A stretch of DNA of 64,000 nt. Origin: Methylobacterium sp. Leaf112 (GTDB taxonomy: Bacteria; Pseudomonadota; Alphaproteobacteria; Rhizobiales; Beijerinckiaceae). Positions 30,374 to 38,304 of this stretch are shown here, piece after piece (positions within the stretch are counted from its first letter, which is position 1; the number at the start of each line of letters is the position of its first letter). The stretch is taken from contig NZ_LMNG01000030.1 of assembly GCF_001423295.1 (NCBI RefSeq), positions 370,151 through 434,150 on the forward strand, given 5' to 3'. The translations under genes were made by a program, and so were the position numbers. The notes under the pieces are model-generated. The model did not search any database. It was not told the DNA's origin and saw nothing but the letters and a program-made list of their open reading frames with translations.

Positions 30374-30931
30374 TCAGCGCAGGCCGCGCAGCGCCATTTC
30401 CTCCGGCGCCTGTTCGGCGGCGTCCTGGCGCGCCAGCGCGGTCGCGAGATCGACGGGGCGGTAATCCCATGCGTCCATGCCGACATCGCAGGCACGGCTC
30501 GTGTCGGGCAGGCACGCATGCGTGTGTCCGTAGAGATGCCGCGTCCCACGCCAGAAGCCCGGCCAGGACCGGTGCGGGTAGTGCGACAGGAACAGGCGCC
30601 ACGCCGCGCCGTCGGATGCCGCCACGGTGATCCGGGCGCTCGCCTCCGGCGGATCCGCCCATGGCAGGTCCAGCACCCGGTTGGTGTCGTGATTGCCCCG
30701 GATGAGCCGTTTGGTGCCGTTGAGGCGCGCGAACACCCACGCGCAATGCGCGCGACTGGCCCCTGCGGCGAAGTCCCCGAGGTGCCAGACGTCGTCGTGG
30801 GGGCCGACGACGGCGTTCCAGCGGTCGATCAGGGCTTCGTCATGGCCCTCGACGGAGCCGAAGGCGGACCGGCGCCGCTCGACGAGGGGCGCGTCTCCGA
30901 AGTGGGTGTCGGCCGTGAAGAAGGTTGCCAT
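30374..30931 (-). CDS. Metallophosphoesterase family protein
   Basis: A 185-residue calcineurin-like phosphoesterase. Metal-ligand motifs run in order: FTADTHFGD (residues 5-13), WHLGDFA, IRGNHD, FLSHYPH and YGHTHA. Such small proteins act on cyclic nucleotides, dinucleotides or other phosphodiesters; the substrate is not deducible. It is preceded by an AGGATGC stretch before ATG. Confidence 0.85.
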   Translation of the reverse strand: MATFFTADTHFGDAPLVERRRSAFGSVEGHDEALIDRWNAVVGPHDDVWHLGDFAAGASRAHCAWVFARLNGTKRLIRGNHDTNRVLDLPWADPPEASARITVAASDGAAWRLFLSHYPHRSWPGFWRGTRHLYGHTHACLPDTSRACDVGMDAWDYRPVDLATALARQDAAEQAPEEMALRGLR

Positions 30932-31077
30932 GCATCCTGCCGGGAGGGGCGCCCCCGGGACTCGAGAACGGCGAAAGGGCTCGCGGTTCCCGACATGGCG
31001 CGGCCCGAGCGGCCAGCAAGGCGACGTGCTGACTCAGGCGAGCCGACACCGTCGTCCTCCTGGCCGAACCGGCGCCG

Positions 31078-31446
31078 TCAGTCGTTGACCGCCGGAATGG
31101 CGAGCGGGGGTGTCTGCTGGTGCTGCACGACACGCCACTCCTCGTGGGAGAGACGTCGATACGTCGAGGTGCAATTGGCTTCGTAGGTCTCATCGTCCCG
31201 CGAGGCTTTCGCATTGTAGGCGATGACGATGAGGCCTTCCTGCGGACGGGAGATCTGGCCGTTGGAGATGTCGATGTGCGACCAGCGCGGCGTATTGGCG
31301 ACGGCCTCGATCGCCTGATTGCCACTCATCACGAAGGGTGGGTGCGGCAGGACCATCAGGCATTCGCCGTCGACCAGTTCGCGATAATGATCGGCATCGC
31401 CGACCCAGAGACTCTTCTCGAAAGACCAGACCCGATTGTCGTCCAC
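31078..31446 (-). CDS. DUF4440/NTF2-like (SnoaL-type) protein
   Basis: A 122-residue protein starting at GTG 31446, chosen because GGGAG lies about 9 nt upstream and the cone-fold sequence begins there (EKSLWVGDADHYRELVDGECLMVLP). The frame extends upstream to 31695 without recognisable sequence. The pattern YNAKASRDDETYEANCTSTYRR fits the last strands of NTF2-like folds. Function is unknown. Confidence 0.7.
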   Translation of the reverse strand: MDDNRVWSFEKSLWVGDADHYRELVDGECLMVLPHPPFVMSGNQAIEAVANTPRWSHIDISNGQISRPQEGLIVIAYNAKASRDDETYEANCTSTYRRLSHEEWRVVQHQQTPPLAIPAVND

Positions 31447-31730
31447 GGTGATATTCTCCCTCGTCCAAGGCTCGAGATCCAAGGCTGGTAGGAGAAGCCC
31501 AGCGCCGAAGGTTCGTTCCGCCGTCGTTCCGAGCCCTCGAATACGCTGCCCGTCGAGGATCGGGCCGACGGCCTGAACGCGGGGGTCGTACCGACGAGCG
31601 AATCCCCTGTTGGCAAGTCCCGCGACTTCTCGTCCACCTCGGAACACCCTGCACCTGCCCCCTGTTGCCCAGATCCACGCCACCGGCTGCCGCACTCCTG
31701 CGCAACCGGGTGGCTGAGTGACGAGTGCGT

Positions 31731-32432
31731 ATGCAGTTTCCGAGAGACGACCGCGATCACGCTTTGGCCCACGCGTTCCGCGACTTCATCCGCGACCCGC
31801 CGTTCCCCTGTGTCGGCGCGAAATCGGCCTTGTCCAAGGGGCAGATGAAGATCGTGGTGGCCCGCGACATCACCTCCGGCTGGGACGACATGCGGATCTA
31901 TCCCGCCCTCCTGGCCTTCGCGGCGCGCTACAAGCGGGCGCCTGATCTGTTTCAGAGCTTCGCAGTGGTGTTCGAGGGGCCGGGCGACCTCGGGGAAGAG
32001 CAGTTCGAGCGCCATCTCTGGGCCCGCGCCCAATCCCTCGCCGACAAGGATTGCTGGCTTGGCCAGCCATGGGACCAGCGTGTAGCCGACGATCCCGAGA
32101 GTCCGCATTTCTCCCTGAGTTTCGGCGGCGAGGCCTTCTTCATCGTCGGCCTGCATCCACGCGCGAGCCGACCCGCCCGGCGCTTCTCCTCTCCGGCGCT
32201 CGTGTTCAATCTTCACGCCCAGTTCGAGGCCCTGCGGGCGGCCAACCGTTACGAGAAGCTGCGGACCTCGATCCTCGAACGCGATGCGGCGTTGGCCGGG
32301 TCCGTGAACCCGATGCTGGCCCGCCACGGGGAAATGTCGGAGGCGCGCCAGTACAGTGGGCGGGCGGTGTCCGAGGCTTGGCGCTGCCCCTTCCAGGGCC
32401 GGACCGGAGCAGGCGGAACCCACGATGTGTGA
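31731..32432 (+). CDS. YqcI/YcgG family protein (GntA-like haem-dependent N-oxygenase family)
   Basis: A 233-residue protein with the family signatures FPCVGAKSALSKGQMKI near the N-terminus, HFSLSFGGEAFFIVGLHPRASRPARRF in the middle and VFNLHAQFEALR. Members include GntA, a haem enzyme that N-hydroxylates guanidine groups. A GTG two codons upstream (31725) is an alternative start. The next gene begins 8 nt before its stop, so the pair is translationally coupled. Confidence 0.78.
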   Translation: MQFPRDDRDHALAHAFRDFIRDPPFPCVGAKSALSKGQMKIVVARDITSGWDDMRIYPALLAFAARYKRAPDLFQSFAVVFEGPGDLGEEQFERHLWARAQSLADKDCWLGQPWDQRVADDPESPHFSLSFGGEAFFIVGLHPRASRPARRFSSPALVFNLHAQFEALRAANRYEKLRTSILERDAALAGSVNPMLARHGEMSEARQYSGRAVSEAWRCPFQGRTGAGGTHDV

Positions 32433-33036
32433 GGCGCACGCATACAACGAGATCGCGCCGCGCTCAGGCGTCGCCTTCACCCTCGACAGGGGGCAGCGCC
32501 TCACGGTCATCGATCCGAAGGGCGAGCAGGTCGCGGATCTGTTGGCCTACAACCGGCGCGATACCGGTGAAGTCCTTTCTTCCGGGCGCACCCTCGACTA
32601 CGCGAGCCGGATCTACCTCACCACGGGCGACCCACTGTATTCCAACCGCTCCAACGTGATGCTCACCATCGTGGCCGACACGGTCGGACGCCACGACTTC
32701 CTGCTGACCCCGTGCTCGAAGGATACCTTCCGGATCATCTATGGCGACACCGACCCGCATCGCGGCTGCTTCGGCAATCTGGCAGCGGCGCTCGCCCCCT
32801 ACGGCATCGAGCCGGATCAGATCCCCATCGCGTTCAACTGCTTCATGAATGTGCCCATCGATGCGACGACCGGTGTCATCCGCGTGGAGGCGCCCCTGAG
32901 CCGGGCGGGAGATCACATCACCTTCGAAGCTCAGACCGACCTCGTCATCGGCCTGACGGCGTGTTCGGCCCTGCAATCCAACAACGGGAGCTTTAAGCCG
33001 ATTTATTACCGAATCGATCCTCCAGCAGGTGCATGA
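32425..33036 (+). CDS. DUF1989 (urea carboxylase-associated) family protein
   Basis: A 203-residue protein of the DUF1989 family, found beside urea/guanidine amidolyase genes and beside YqcI/YcgG genes. Signature segments are GQRLTVIDPKGEQVADLLAYN, GRTLDYASRIYLTTGDPLYSNR and CFMNVPIDATTG. The start overlaps the preceding gene. A role in oxidising or carboxylating a small nitrogen compound is inferred from neighbours only. Confidence 0.8.
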   Translation: MCEAHAYNEIAPRSGVAFTLDRGQRLTVIDPKGEQVADLLAYNRRDTGEVLSSGRTLDYASRIYLTTGDPLYSNRSNVMLTIVADTVGRHDFLLTPCSKDTFRIIYGDTDPHRGCFGNLAAALAPYGIEPDQIPIAFNCFMNVPIDATTGVIRVEAPLSRAGDHITFEAQTDLVIGLTACSALQSNNGSFKPIYYRIDPPAGA

Positions 33037-33167
33037 GCGGAAGGGGGACATTCCGGCGCGCGTGAAATCCGCGCAAGCCCGTCATTGTCCGCAACGCCTC
33101 CGACTCCCGCGCGTAGGCCTTCCGATAGGGGCCCTCGCTGGCACCCACCGAAGCGGAGGAACGGTAG

Positions 33168-34181
33168 ATGAAGCATAAGGCCCTGCGCGATCAGGTGATC
33201 GTCATCACCGGCGCCTCGTCCGGCATCGGCCTCGCGACCGCCCGCATGGCCGTGAAGAGCGGCGCGCGCGTCGTGCTCGCGGCCCGCAGCGGCACGGCCC
33301 TCGCCGCAATCGTGTCGGAGATCGAGGCAAGCGGCGGACGGGCGGTCTCCGTCGTGGCGGATGTCGGTGTGCGGTCCGATGTCGAGACGATCGCAGAAAT
33401 GGCGGTCGCGACGTTCGGAGGCTTCGACACCTGGGTCAACGTCGCCGGCGTCACCATCTACGGTTCGCTGACGGAGGTGTCCGACACAGATCATGCCCGA
33501 CTGGTGCAGACCAACCTCTGGGGCACCGTCTATGGCTCCCTCGTCGCCGTCGCGCATCTCGGGCGGCAGGGTGGAGCGCTCATCAATGTCGGCAGCGTCG
33601 CCTCCGATCTCGCCTTCCCGTTCCAGGGAATGTACTCGGCGACAAAGCATGCGGTGAAAGGCTTTACCGATGCGTTGCGCATGGAATTGCGACACGCCGG
33701 TACTCCGGTCTCGGTAAGCTTGATCAAGCCGACGTCCATCGACACGCCCCTGCCACGGCGTGCCCGCAACTACATGAACCGCGAACCGATGCTGCCCCCG
33801 CCGGTCTACCCGCCGGAAGAGGTCGCAAACGCAATCCTGCACTGTGCCGTGCATCCGCAGCGCGACGTCTTCGTCGGTGGCGCCGGAAAGGTGTTCGCGG
33901 CCAGCAAGGAATTCGCGCCCGGCGCGTTCGATCTCCTCGCCCCGGCCATCGTCGCCTTTCAGCAGCGGCCCGGCCGCCCGAGACGTCCGGCGGGCACGCT
34001 CCACGGACCGGAGCAGGACGACACCGGTCATGCGAGGGGCGATCAGCCCGGCTACGTCATGCGAACGAGCGCCTATACCCGTGCCAGCCTTCACCCGGTC
34101 GCGCTGATCGCCGGCGCAGTCGGTCTCGGCCTTGCCGCGACGGCTCTGGTGGCGCCGCGTTCCACCGGCCGACGGTCCTAA
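33168..34181 (+). CDS. Short-chain dehydrogenase/reductase with C-terminal membrane tail
   Basis: A 337-residue SDR with the cofactor motif TGASSGIG (residues 14-21), the NVAG motif and the catalytic Tyr-Lys of YSATKHA. Beyond the usual 250-residue fold there is an extra region ending in a hydrophobic segment (HPVALIAGAVGLGLAATALV), which may anchor it to the membrane. Substrate unknown. An alpha/beta hydrolase starts 1 nt after its stop. Confidence 0.88.
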   Translation: MKHKALRDQVIVITGASSGIGLATARMAVKSGARVVLAARSGTALAAIVSEIEASGGRAVSVVADVGVRSDVETIAEMAVATFGGFDTWVNVAGVTIYGSLTEVSDTDHARLVQTNLWGTVYGSLVAVAHLGRQGGALINVGSVASDLAFPFQGMYSATKHAVKGFTDALRMELRHAGTPVSVSLIKPTSIDTPLPRRARNYMNREPMLPPPVYPPEEVANAILHCAVHPQRDVFVGGAGKVFAASKEFAPGAFDLLAPAIVAFQQRPGRPRRPAGTLHGPEQDDTGHARGDQPGYVMRTSAYTRASLHPVALIAGAVGLGLAATALVAPRSTGRRS

Positions 34182-34182
34182 G

Positions 34183-35139
34183 ATGAGGGCGACCGCACAA
34201 CGCCTGCCATCCCCGCCACCCGTTCAACCTTCGACGGCCGACCGGGCTGTGGCGCGCCGGGTCGTCGACCTGGGCCAGGGTCGCACCCTCGCCTATGCGG
34301 AGGCGGGGGAGGGCCCCGCCATCGTCCTCATCCACGGGACATTGATGGCCCTGGAGGATTCCTGGCTCGCCCTCGTGCCGACTTTGGCCCAGCACTATCG
34401 CGTCATCGCGGTGGATCGACCAGGCCATGGGATGAGTGCGCGGCGGCGGCTCGTCGATGCCTCGCCCTGGCGCCAAGCGGAGATCATCCGGGATGCGATG
34501 GCGGCCATCGGCGTCGACCGCCCGTTGCTGATCGGTCACTCCTTCGGGGGCACCGTCGCGTTGTGCCACGCCCTGCGATTTCCGGAACAGACGGCCGGAA
34601 TCCTCGCCCTCGCGCCGCTGTGCTTCCCGGAGATGCGTCTGGAACAGGTGCTCTTCGGGCCGCGGTTCACGCCCGGCCTCGGAGAGGTTCTGGGGCCATT
34701 GCTCGCGGGATTGGCCGACCCTGCCCTGCTGCCGCTCCTATGGCGCACGATCTTCCTGCCTCAGGCCATGCCGTCCTCGGTTGCCGAACGCTTTCCGTTC
34801 GCGCTGGCGAGCGGGTCGGAGCGGATGATCGCCGAAGGGGAGGATGCCGTCAGTGTCTGGACGGCGCTGACCCGCGCCGCGGCCGCTTACGGAACCTGCA
34901 AGGTGCCGGTTCATATCCTCGGGGGCACCGCCGACCTGGTTGTCAACAACGCCCTCCACGGCGCTCTGGCGGCGCAAGCGATCCCGCGCGCGCACTTCGA
35001 CTGGGTGCCGGGCGCCGGCCATATGCTTCATCATTTTCACCAGAACACCGTGCTGGCGTCCGTGAGAGATCTGATCGAGCGTGACCACGTCGGACAAACA
35101 GGTCGGACAGGCGCAGCGCCCAAACTCGGCACACGGTGA
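34183..35139 (+). CDS. Alpha/beta-fold hydrolase
   Basis: A 318-residue hydrolase with oxyanion-hole motif IHGTLM, the VDRPGHGMS strand-4 motif, the nucleophile elbow GHSFGG and the catalytic His in GAGHMLHHF. The start at 34183 is the first ATG after the SDR stop; a longer frame overlaps the SDR gene. It forms an operon with the SDR. Substrate unknown. Confidence 0.87.
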   Translation: MRATAQRLPSPPPVQPSTADRAVARRVVDLGQGRTLAYAEAGEGPAIVLIHGTLMALEDSWLALVPTLAQHYRVIAVDRPGHGMSARRRLVDASPWRQAEIIRDAMAAIGVDRPLLIGHSFGGTVALCHALRFPEQTAGILALAPLCFPEMRLEQVLFGPRFTPGLGEVLGPLLAGLADPALLPLLWRTIFLPQAMPSSVAERFPFALASGSERMIAEGEDAVSVWTALTRAAAAYGTCKVPVHILGGTADLVVNNALHGALAAQAIPRAHFDWVPGAGHMLHHFHQNTVLASVRDLIERDHVGQTGRTGAAPKLGTR

Positions 35140-35446
35140 TCTCGGCCGACGAAGCTCGGGCCGAGACGCAACGGCACCGTCGAAACACGCGACAGCCCCG
35201 CCGCCCGATCGGATCACGGGTCGACGGGGCGTGCTTACGCAACAGGAGCCGGTACGCAACTTGGCTCGCAGCGAGAATGCCGGGGCTCGGTTATCATCAC
35301 GTATCGTCACGGAACCCGGATTTCCCGAAACGGGAAAGGCCTCGAAGGCTCGGGGCCGATCCCACGTCGGTAGACACCGCTCCGAGACGTCCGGACCCTC
35401 GCCGGGTCGACCCGGGCCGCCAGACTGTCTTCCCCACGCGCAAGCG
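35140..35446. other. Intergenic region without a supported gene
   Basis: 307 bp between the convergent hydrolase and DUF892 genes. I see no clear hairpin with a T-run, no repeat and no open frame with protein-like composition. Confidence 0.5.
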
Positions 35447-35956
35447 CTACCGGCTCGCAGTCGCACCGCTCAGGGTCAGTTCGAGGTAGCGCTGGGTCGT
35501 CGGCGCCACGAGGGCGGCGACGGCTTTGGCCATGCCTTCCTCCTGCTCGAGGGACAACGTGAAAGCCGACCTGTGCGCGCTCTGGCCGGCAGCCTCGCCG
35601 ATGGTGAGAAGCGACGTATAGGCGGCGATCTCGAAATTCTCGAAGGCTTGGTTCGCAAAGGTGTTCTTGAGGATCTCGTCCTGGGCCGGCACGTGAGCGA
35701 TGGCCATCATGTTGCCGACGAATCCAAGGAATCCCTCCTTCAGGACAGACGGCGTTTCCGACAGGGACGAGAGAGCTTCCTCCAACCGGTCGCGTTGGCC
35801 ATGGGTTTCCTCGATGTGGCGGCGGAGAGCGACCTCCATCTCCGGATAGTTCTCGAGGCGCTCGACCTGCCGCTCCATGATCTGGAGCGCCTGCAACTCC
35901 AGGGCGTGGGTATTCTTGAGGGCCGTGACGTAGATCGCTCGTGCATCGCTGGTCAT
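35447..35956 (-). CDS. DUF892 ferritin-like (YciE-type) protein
   Basis: A 169-residue all-helical protein of the DUF892 family, linked to general stress response. Conserved pieces are ALKNTHALELQALQIMERQVERLENYPEM, HIEETHGQRDRLEEAL and the metal-ligand-rich FENFEIAAYTSLLTIGE. A ferritin-like di-metal site is expected from the family. It is transcribed divergently from the phosphatase gene. Confidence 0.85.
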   Translation of the reverse strand: MTSDARAIYVTALKNTHALELQALQIMERQVERLENYPEMEVALRRHIEETHGQRDRLEEALSSLSETPSVLKEGFLGFVGNMMAIAHVPAQDEILKNTFANQAFENFEIAAYTSLLTIGEAAGQSAHRSAFTLSLEQEEGMAKAVAALVAPTTQRYLELTLSGATASR

Positions 35957-36304
35957 CGGACGCTTTCCTTACGACGATGGCGGCTATGGCCAAGTTACTG
36001 CGGTGAACTGCGCCTTGATGGCACGTGGTTCTTCGACAACTCTGCTCATGCCAACCCGTTGCGTATGCGCGATCAGAACCACGATGACGCTGAGCCGCAC
36101 CTTCCATCCCGTTGGTGATCTTGCCCGTTGGTGATCTTGTGACACTTTGCCCCCGCCGCCACGCGAGCATCGAGCATCAAGCCATGGGCAACCCTGCGAG
36201 GCGACGAGGCCGGCGGCCCGGGAACCGAGGCGGCACCCAACCGGAACGTGGCCGCTGGCGGGGCGTTGCGCTCGGTCTAACCGATCGGCGCTCCGGAGAT
36301 TTCC
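35957..36304. other. Divergent intergenic region with 16-bp tandem duplication
   Basis: 348 bp between the DUF892 and histidine-phosphatase genes. It contains an exact tandem duplication of CCCGTTGGTGATCTTG (36108-36123 and 36124-36139). A 21-codon open frame on the minus strand (about 35984-36049) is too short to call. Promoters for both flanking genes presumably lie here. Confidence 0.5.
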
Positions 36305-37066
36305 GTGCCACAGGGACACCCACTTCGGCTCTGGATCGTCCGCCACGGCGAGAGCTCCGGCAACGTCGCCCGGGATGCCGCACAGGCGACGGGCGCAGCC
36401 CGGATCGACATCCCCGAGCGCGATGTCGACGTCCCCTTGAGCGCCCTCGGACATCGGCAGGCCGGTGCCGTCGGCCGCTGGTTCGCGGCCTTGCCCGAGG
36501 ACGAGCGCCCGAATCTGCTCCTCGCCTCGCCCTATCGTCGTGCGGTCGAGACCGCCGAAGCGATCAGGGGGGCGGGCGGCCTCGCGGCGGCGGCACCACC
36601 GCTTCTCGTCGACGAGCGCCTGCGGGAGAAGGAATTCGGTATCCTCGATCGCCTGACACGCGCCGGCATCGAGCGATACCATCCCGAGCAGGCCGCACTC
36701 CGGAGCGACCTCGGAAAGTTCTACCACCGCCCCCCAGGCGGCGAGAGCTGGTGCGACGTGATCCTGCGCCTGCGCAGCGCCCTCGATACGATCTCGCTCC
36801 ATCACGATGGCCGCCGGGTGCTTCTCGTCGCACATCAGGTCGTGGTGCTGTGCTTGCGGTATCTTCTCGAGGAGATGACCGAGGATGGGATCCTCAGCAT
36901 CGACGCGGACGGCGACGTAGCGAATTGTGGGGTGACCGAGTACGCCTTCTCGGCGTCGGCAGCGCCCGGCAGCGGTCTCGCGCTGGTGCGCTACAACTTC
37001 GTCGCACCCCTTGAGGCGGACGGCGCCCCCGTTACCTCCGAACCGGACACCGACGCCGTGCAATAG
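36305..37066 (+). CDS. Histidine phosphatase family protein
   Basis: A 253-residue phosphoglycerate-mutase-like phosphatase. It has the catalytic RHGESSGN (residues 13-20), SPYRRAVETAEAI with the second arginine, EKEFGILD, and the C-terminal VAHQVVVLCLRY with the second catalytic His. The start is GTG 36305. It precedes the NnrD-like gene by 29 nt. Confidence 0.87.
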   Translation: MPQGHPLRLWIVRHGESSGNVARDAAQATGAARIDIPERDVDVPLSALGHRQAGAVGRWFAALPEDERPNLLLASPYRRAVETAEAIRGAGGLAAAAPPLLVDERLREKEFGILDRLTRAGIERYHPEQAALRSDLGKFYHRPPGGESWCDVILRLRSALDTISLHHDGRRVLLVAHQVVVLCLRYLLEEMTEDGILSIDADGDVANCGVTEYAFSASAAPGSGLALVRYNFVAPLEADGAPVTSEPDTDAVQ

Positions 37067-37095
37067 TTTTCGCGGCGACGATGGAGGATCGATCC

Positions 37096-37980
37096 ATGCA
37101 GTCCGTCACGCCAGTCACCGAGCACCTGCTCCGGAGCATGGCCCCGCCCGAGCCGGACGGCGACAGCAAGGACAGTCGCGGTCGTGTGCTGATCACGGCG
37201 GGCTGCACCGGCCTTCCCGGCGCGGTACTTCTCGCCGCCAATGCGGCCCTGCGCGCCGGCGCCGGAAAGGTGCAGCTTGCCGTCTGCCGCGATCTCGCGA
37301 TCCCGATGGGACTCGTCGTCCCGGAAGCCTTGGTGGTCGGCCTGTCACAGACCGAGGATGGCGGCATCAGCCGGGCCTGCGCCGACGGCCTCGCATCGCG
37401 TGCGGCATCCAGCGATGCGGTTCTGATCGGACCCGGCATGGCCGAGGACGCGGATACCGAGGCCGTGACCACCGCGCTCGTTCACAAGGCGAGGGACGTC
37501 GCCATCGTCCTCGATGCCGGTGCCCTGATCGCGCTCCGTGCCGACACCGACCTGACCCGCACGCGTAGGGAACCTGCGATCATCACCCCGCATGCCGGCG
37601 AGATGGCCCAGCTCCTCGGCCTGGAGCGCGAGGCGATCGAGGCCGATCCCCTCGCCGCGGCACGCCAAGCGACGGAGCGCTTCGGAACGGTGACGATCAT
37701 GAAGGGCGGCCGGACTCACATCGTCGCCCCCGACGGCCGCGCATGGTGCTACGAGACGGGACATGTCGGATTGGCGACCTCCGGATCGGGGGACACGCTC
37801 GCCGGCATCATCGTCGGTCTGCTCGCCCGCGGCGCCGGACCGGAAACGGCCGCCCTGTGGAGCGTGTACGTTCACGGCGAAGCCGGTCGCCGCCTCGGAC
37901 GCCGCTATGGCGGGATCGGCTACCTCGCCCGGGAAATCCCGAACGAGATCCCATCCATTCTGGCCGAGGTGCTCGTTTAG
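37096..37980 (+). CDS. nnrD: ADP-dependent NAD(P)H-hydrate dehydratase
   Basis: This enzyme repairs hydrated NAD(P)H using ADP or ATP. The 294-residue protein shows the ribokinase-like CARKD domain: RGRVLITAGCTGLPGAVLLAANAALRAGAGKVQLA, VLIGPGM, ITPHAGEMAQLLG and ATSGSGDTLAGII. ATG 37096 is chosen over 37081 because GGAGG lies 8-9 nt before it. Unlike E. coli, no epimerase domain is fused. Confidence 0.9.
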   Translation: MQSVTPVTEHLLRSMAPPEPDGDSKDSRGRVLITAGCTGLPGAVLLAANAALRAGAGKVQLAVCRDLAIPMGLVVPEALVVGLSQTEDGGISRACADGLASRAASSDAVLIGPGMAEDADTEAVTTALVHKARDVAIVLDAGALIALRADTDLTRTRREPAIITPHAGEMAQLLGLEREAIEADPLAAARQATERFGTVTIMKGGRTHIVAPDGRAWCYETGHVGLATSGSGDTLAGIIVGLLARGAGPETAALWSVYVHGEAGRRLGRRYGGIGYLAREIPNEIPSILAEVLV

Positions 37981-38140
37981 GTAGGAGATCGGCGGAGCTG
38001 AAGCCTGCCGATCGGAGCGCAATCGAGTCTCGGCGGTCCGACGCAATCCAGCCTTGCCGAGCGACCGACTTCGCGATAGCCAGAAGCATCGGCCCCCGTT
38101 CCCCGCGCGGATGGGAAGGCATAGGCTGAACCGATAAGTC

Positions 38141-38213
38141 GGGCCTGTAGCTCAATGGTTAGAGCCGACCGCTCATAACGGTCTGGTTGCAGGTTCGAGT
38201 CCTGCCGGGCCCA
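38141..38213 (+). tRNA. tRNA with CAT anticodon, probably tRNA-Ile2 (lysidine-modified)
   Basis: A complete cloverleaf: acceptor GGGCCTG pairs with CGGGCCC, D arm GCTC-AATGGTTA-GAGC, anticodon stem GACCG/CGGTC with loop CTCATAA (anticodon CAT at 38174-38176), T arm CAGG-TTCGAGT-CCTG, discriminator A and encoded CCA (38214-38216). The 8-nt D loop resembles E. coli tRNA-Ile2 rather than elongator Met, but identity needs the TilS determinants. Its 3' 18 bp are the attachment site of two tandem elements. Confidence 0.93.
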
Positions 38214-38216
38214 CCA
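38199..38216 (+). repeat. attL of element 1 (tRNA 3' end)
   Basis: GTCCTGCCGGGCCCACCA, the T-arm 3' strand, acceptor 3' strand and CCA of the tRNA, repeated exactly at 59707-59724. Recombination here leaves the tRNA intact. Confidence 0.9.
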
Positions 38217-38276
38217 CTTCCCCACTAAGCGCTTGTGGTGGAACAAGATACTGATAGAGAAGGGGTTTCTCAGCGC

Positions 38277-38304
38277 GACTGTGACACAGGACTGTGACAC
38301 ATGG
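38277..38304 (+). repeat. Direct repeats before the integrase (arm-site candidates)
   Basis: GACTGTGACACA occurs twice, 13 bp apart (38277-38288 and 38290-38301), ending at the integrase ATG. The 24 bp at 38281-38304 match 59623-59646 at 21 positions. Paired short repeats at both element ends are what integrase arm-type sites look like; this role is inference. Confidence 0.55.
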
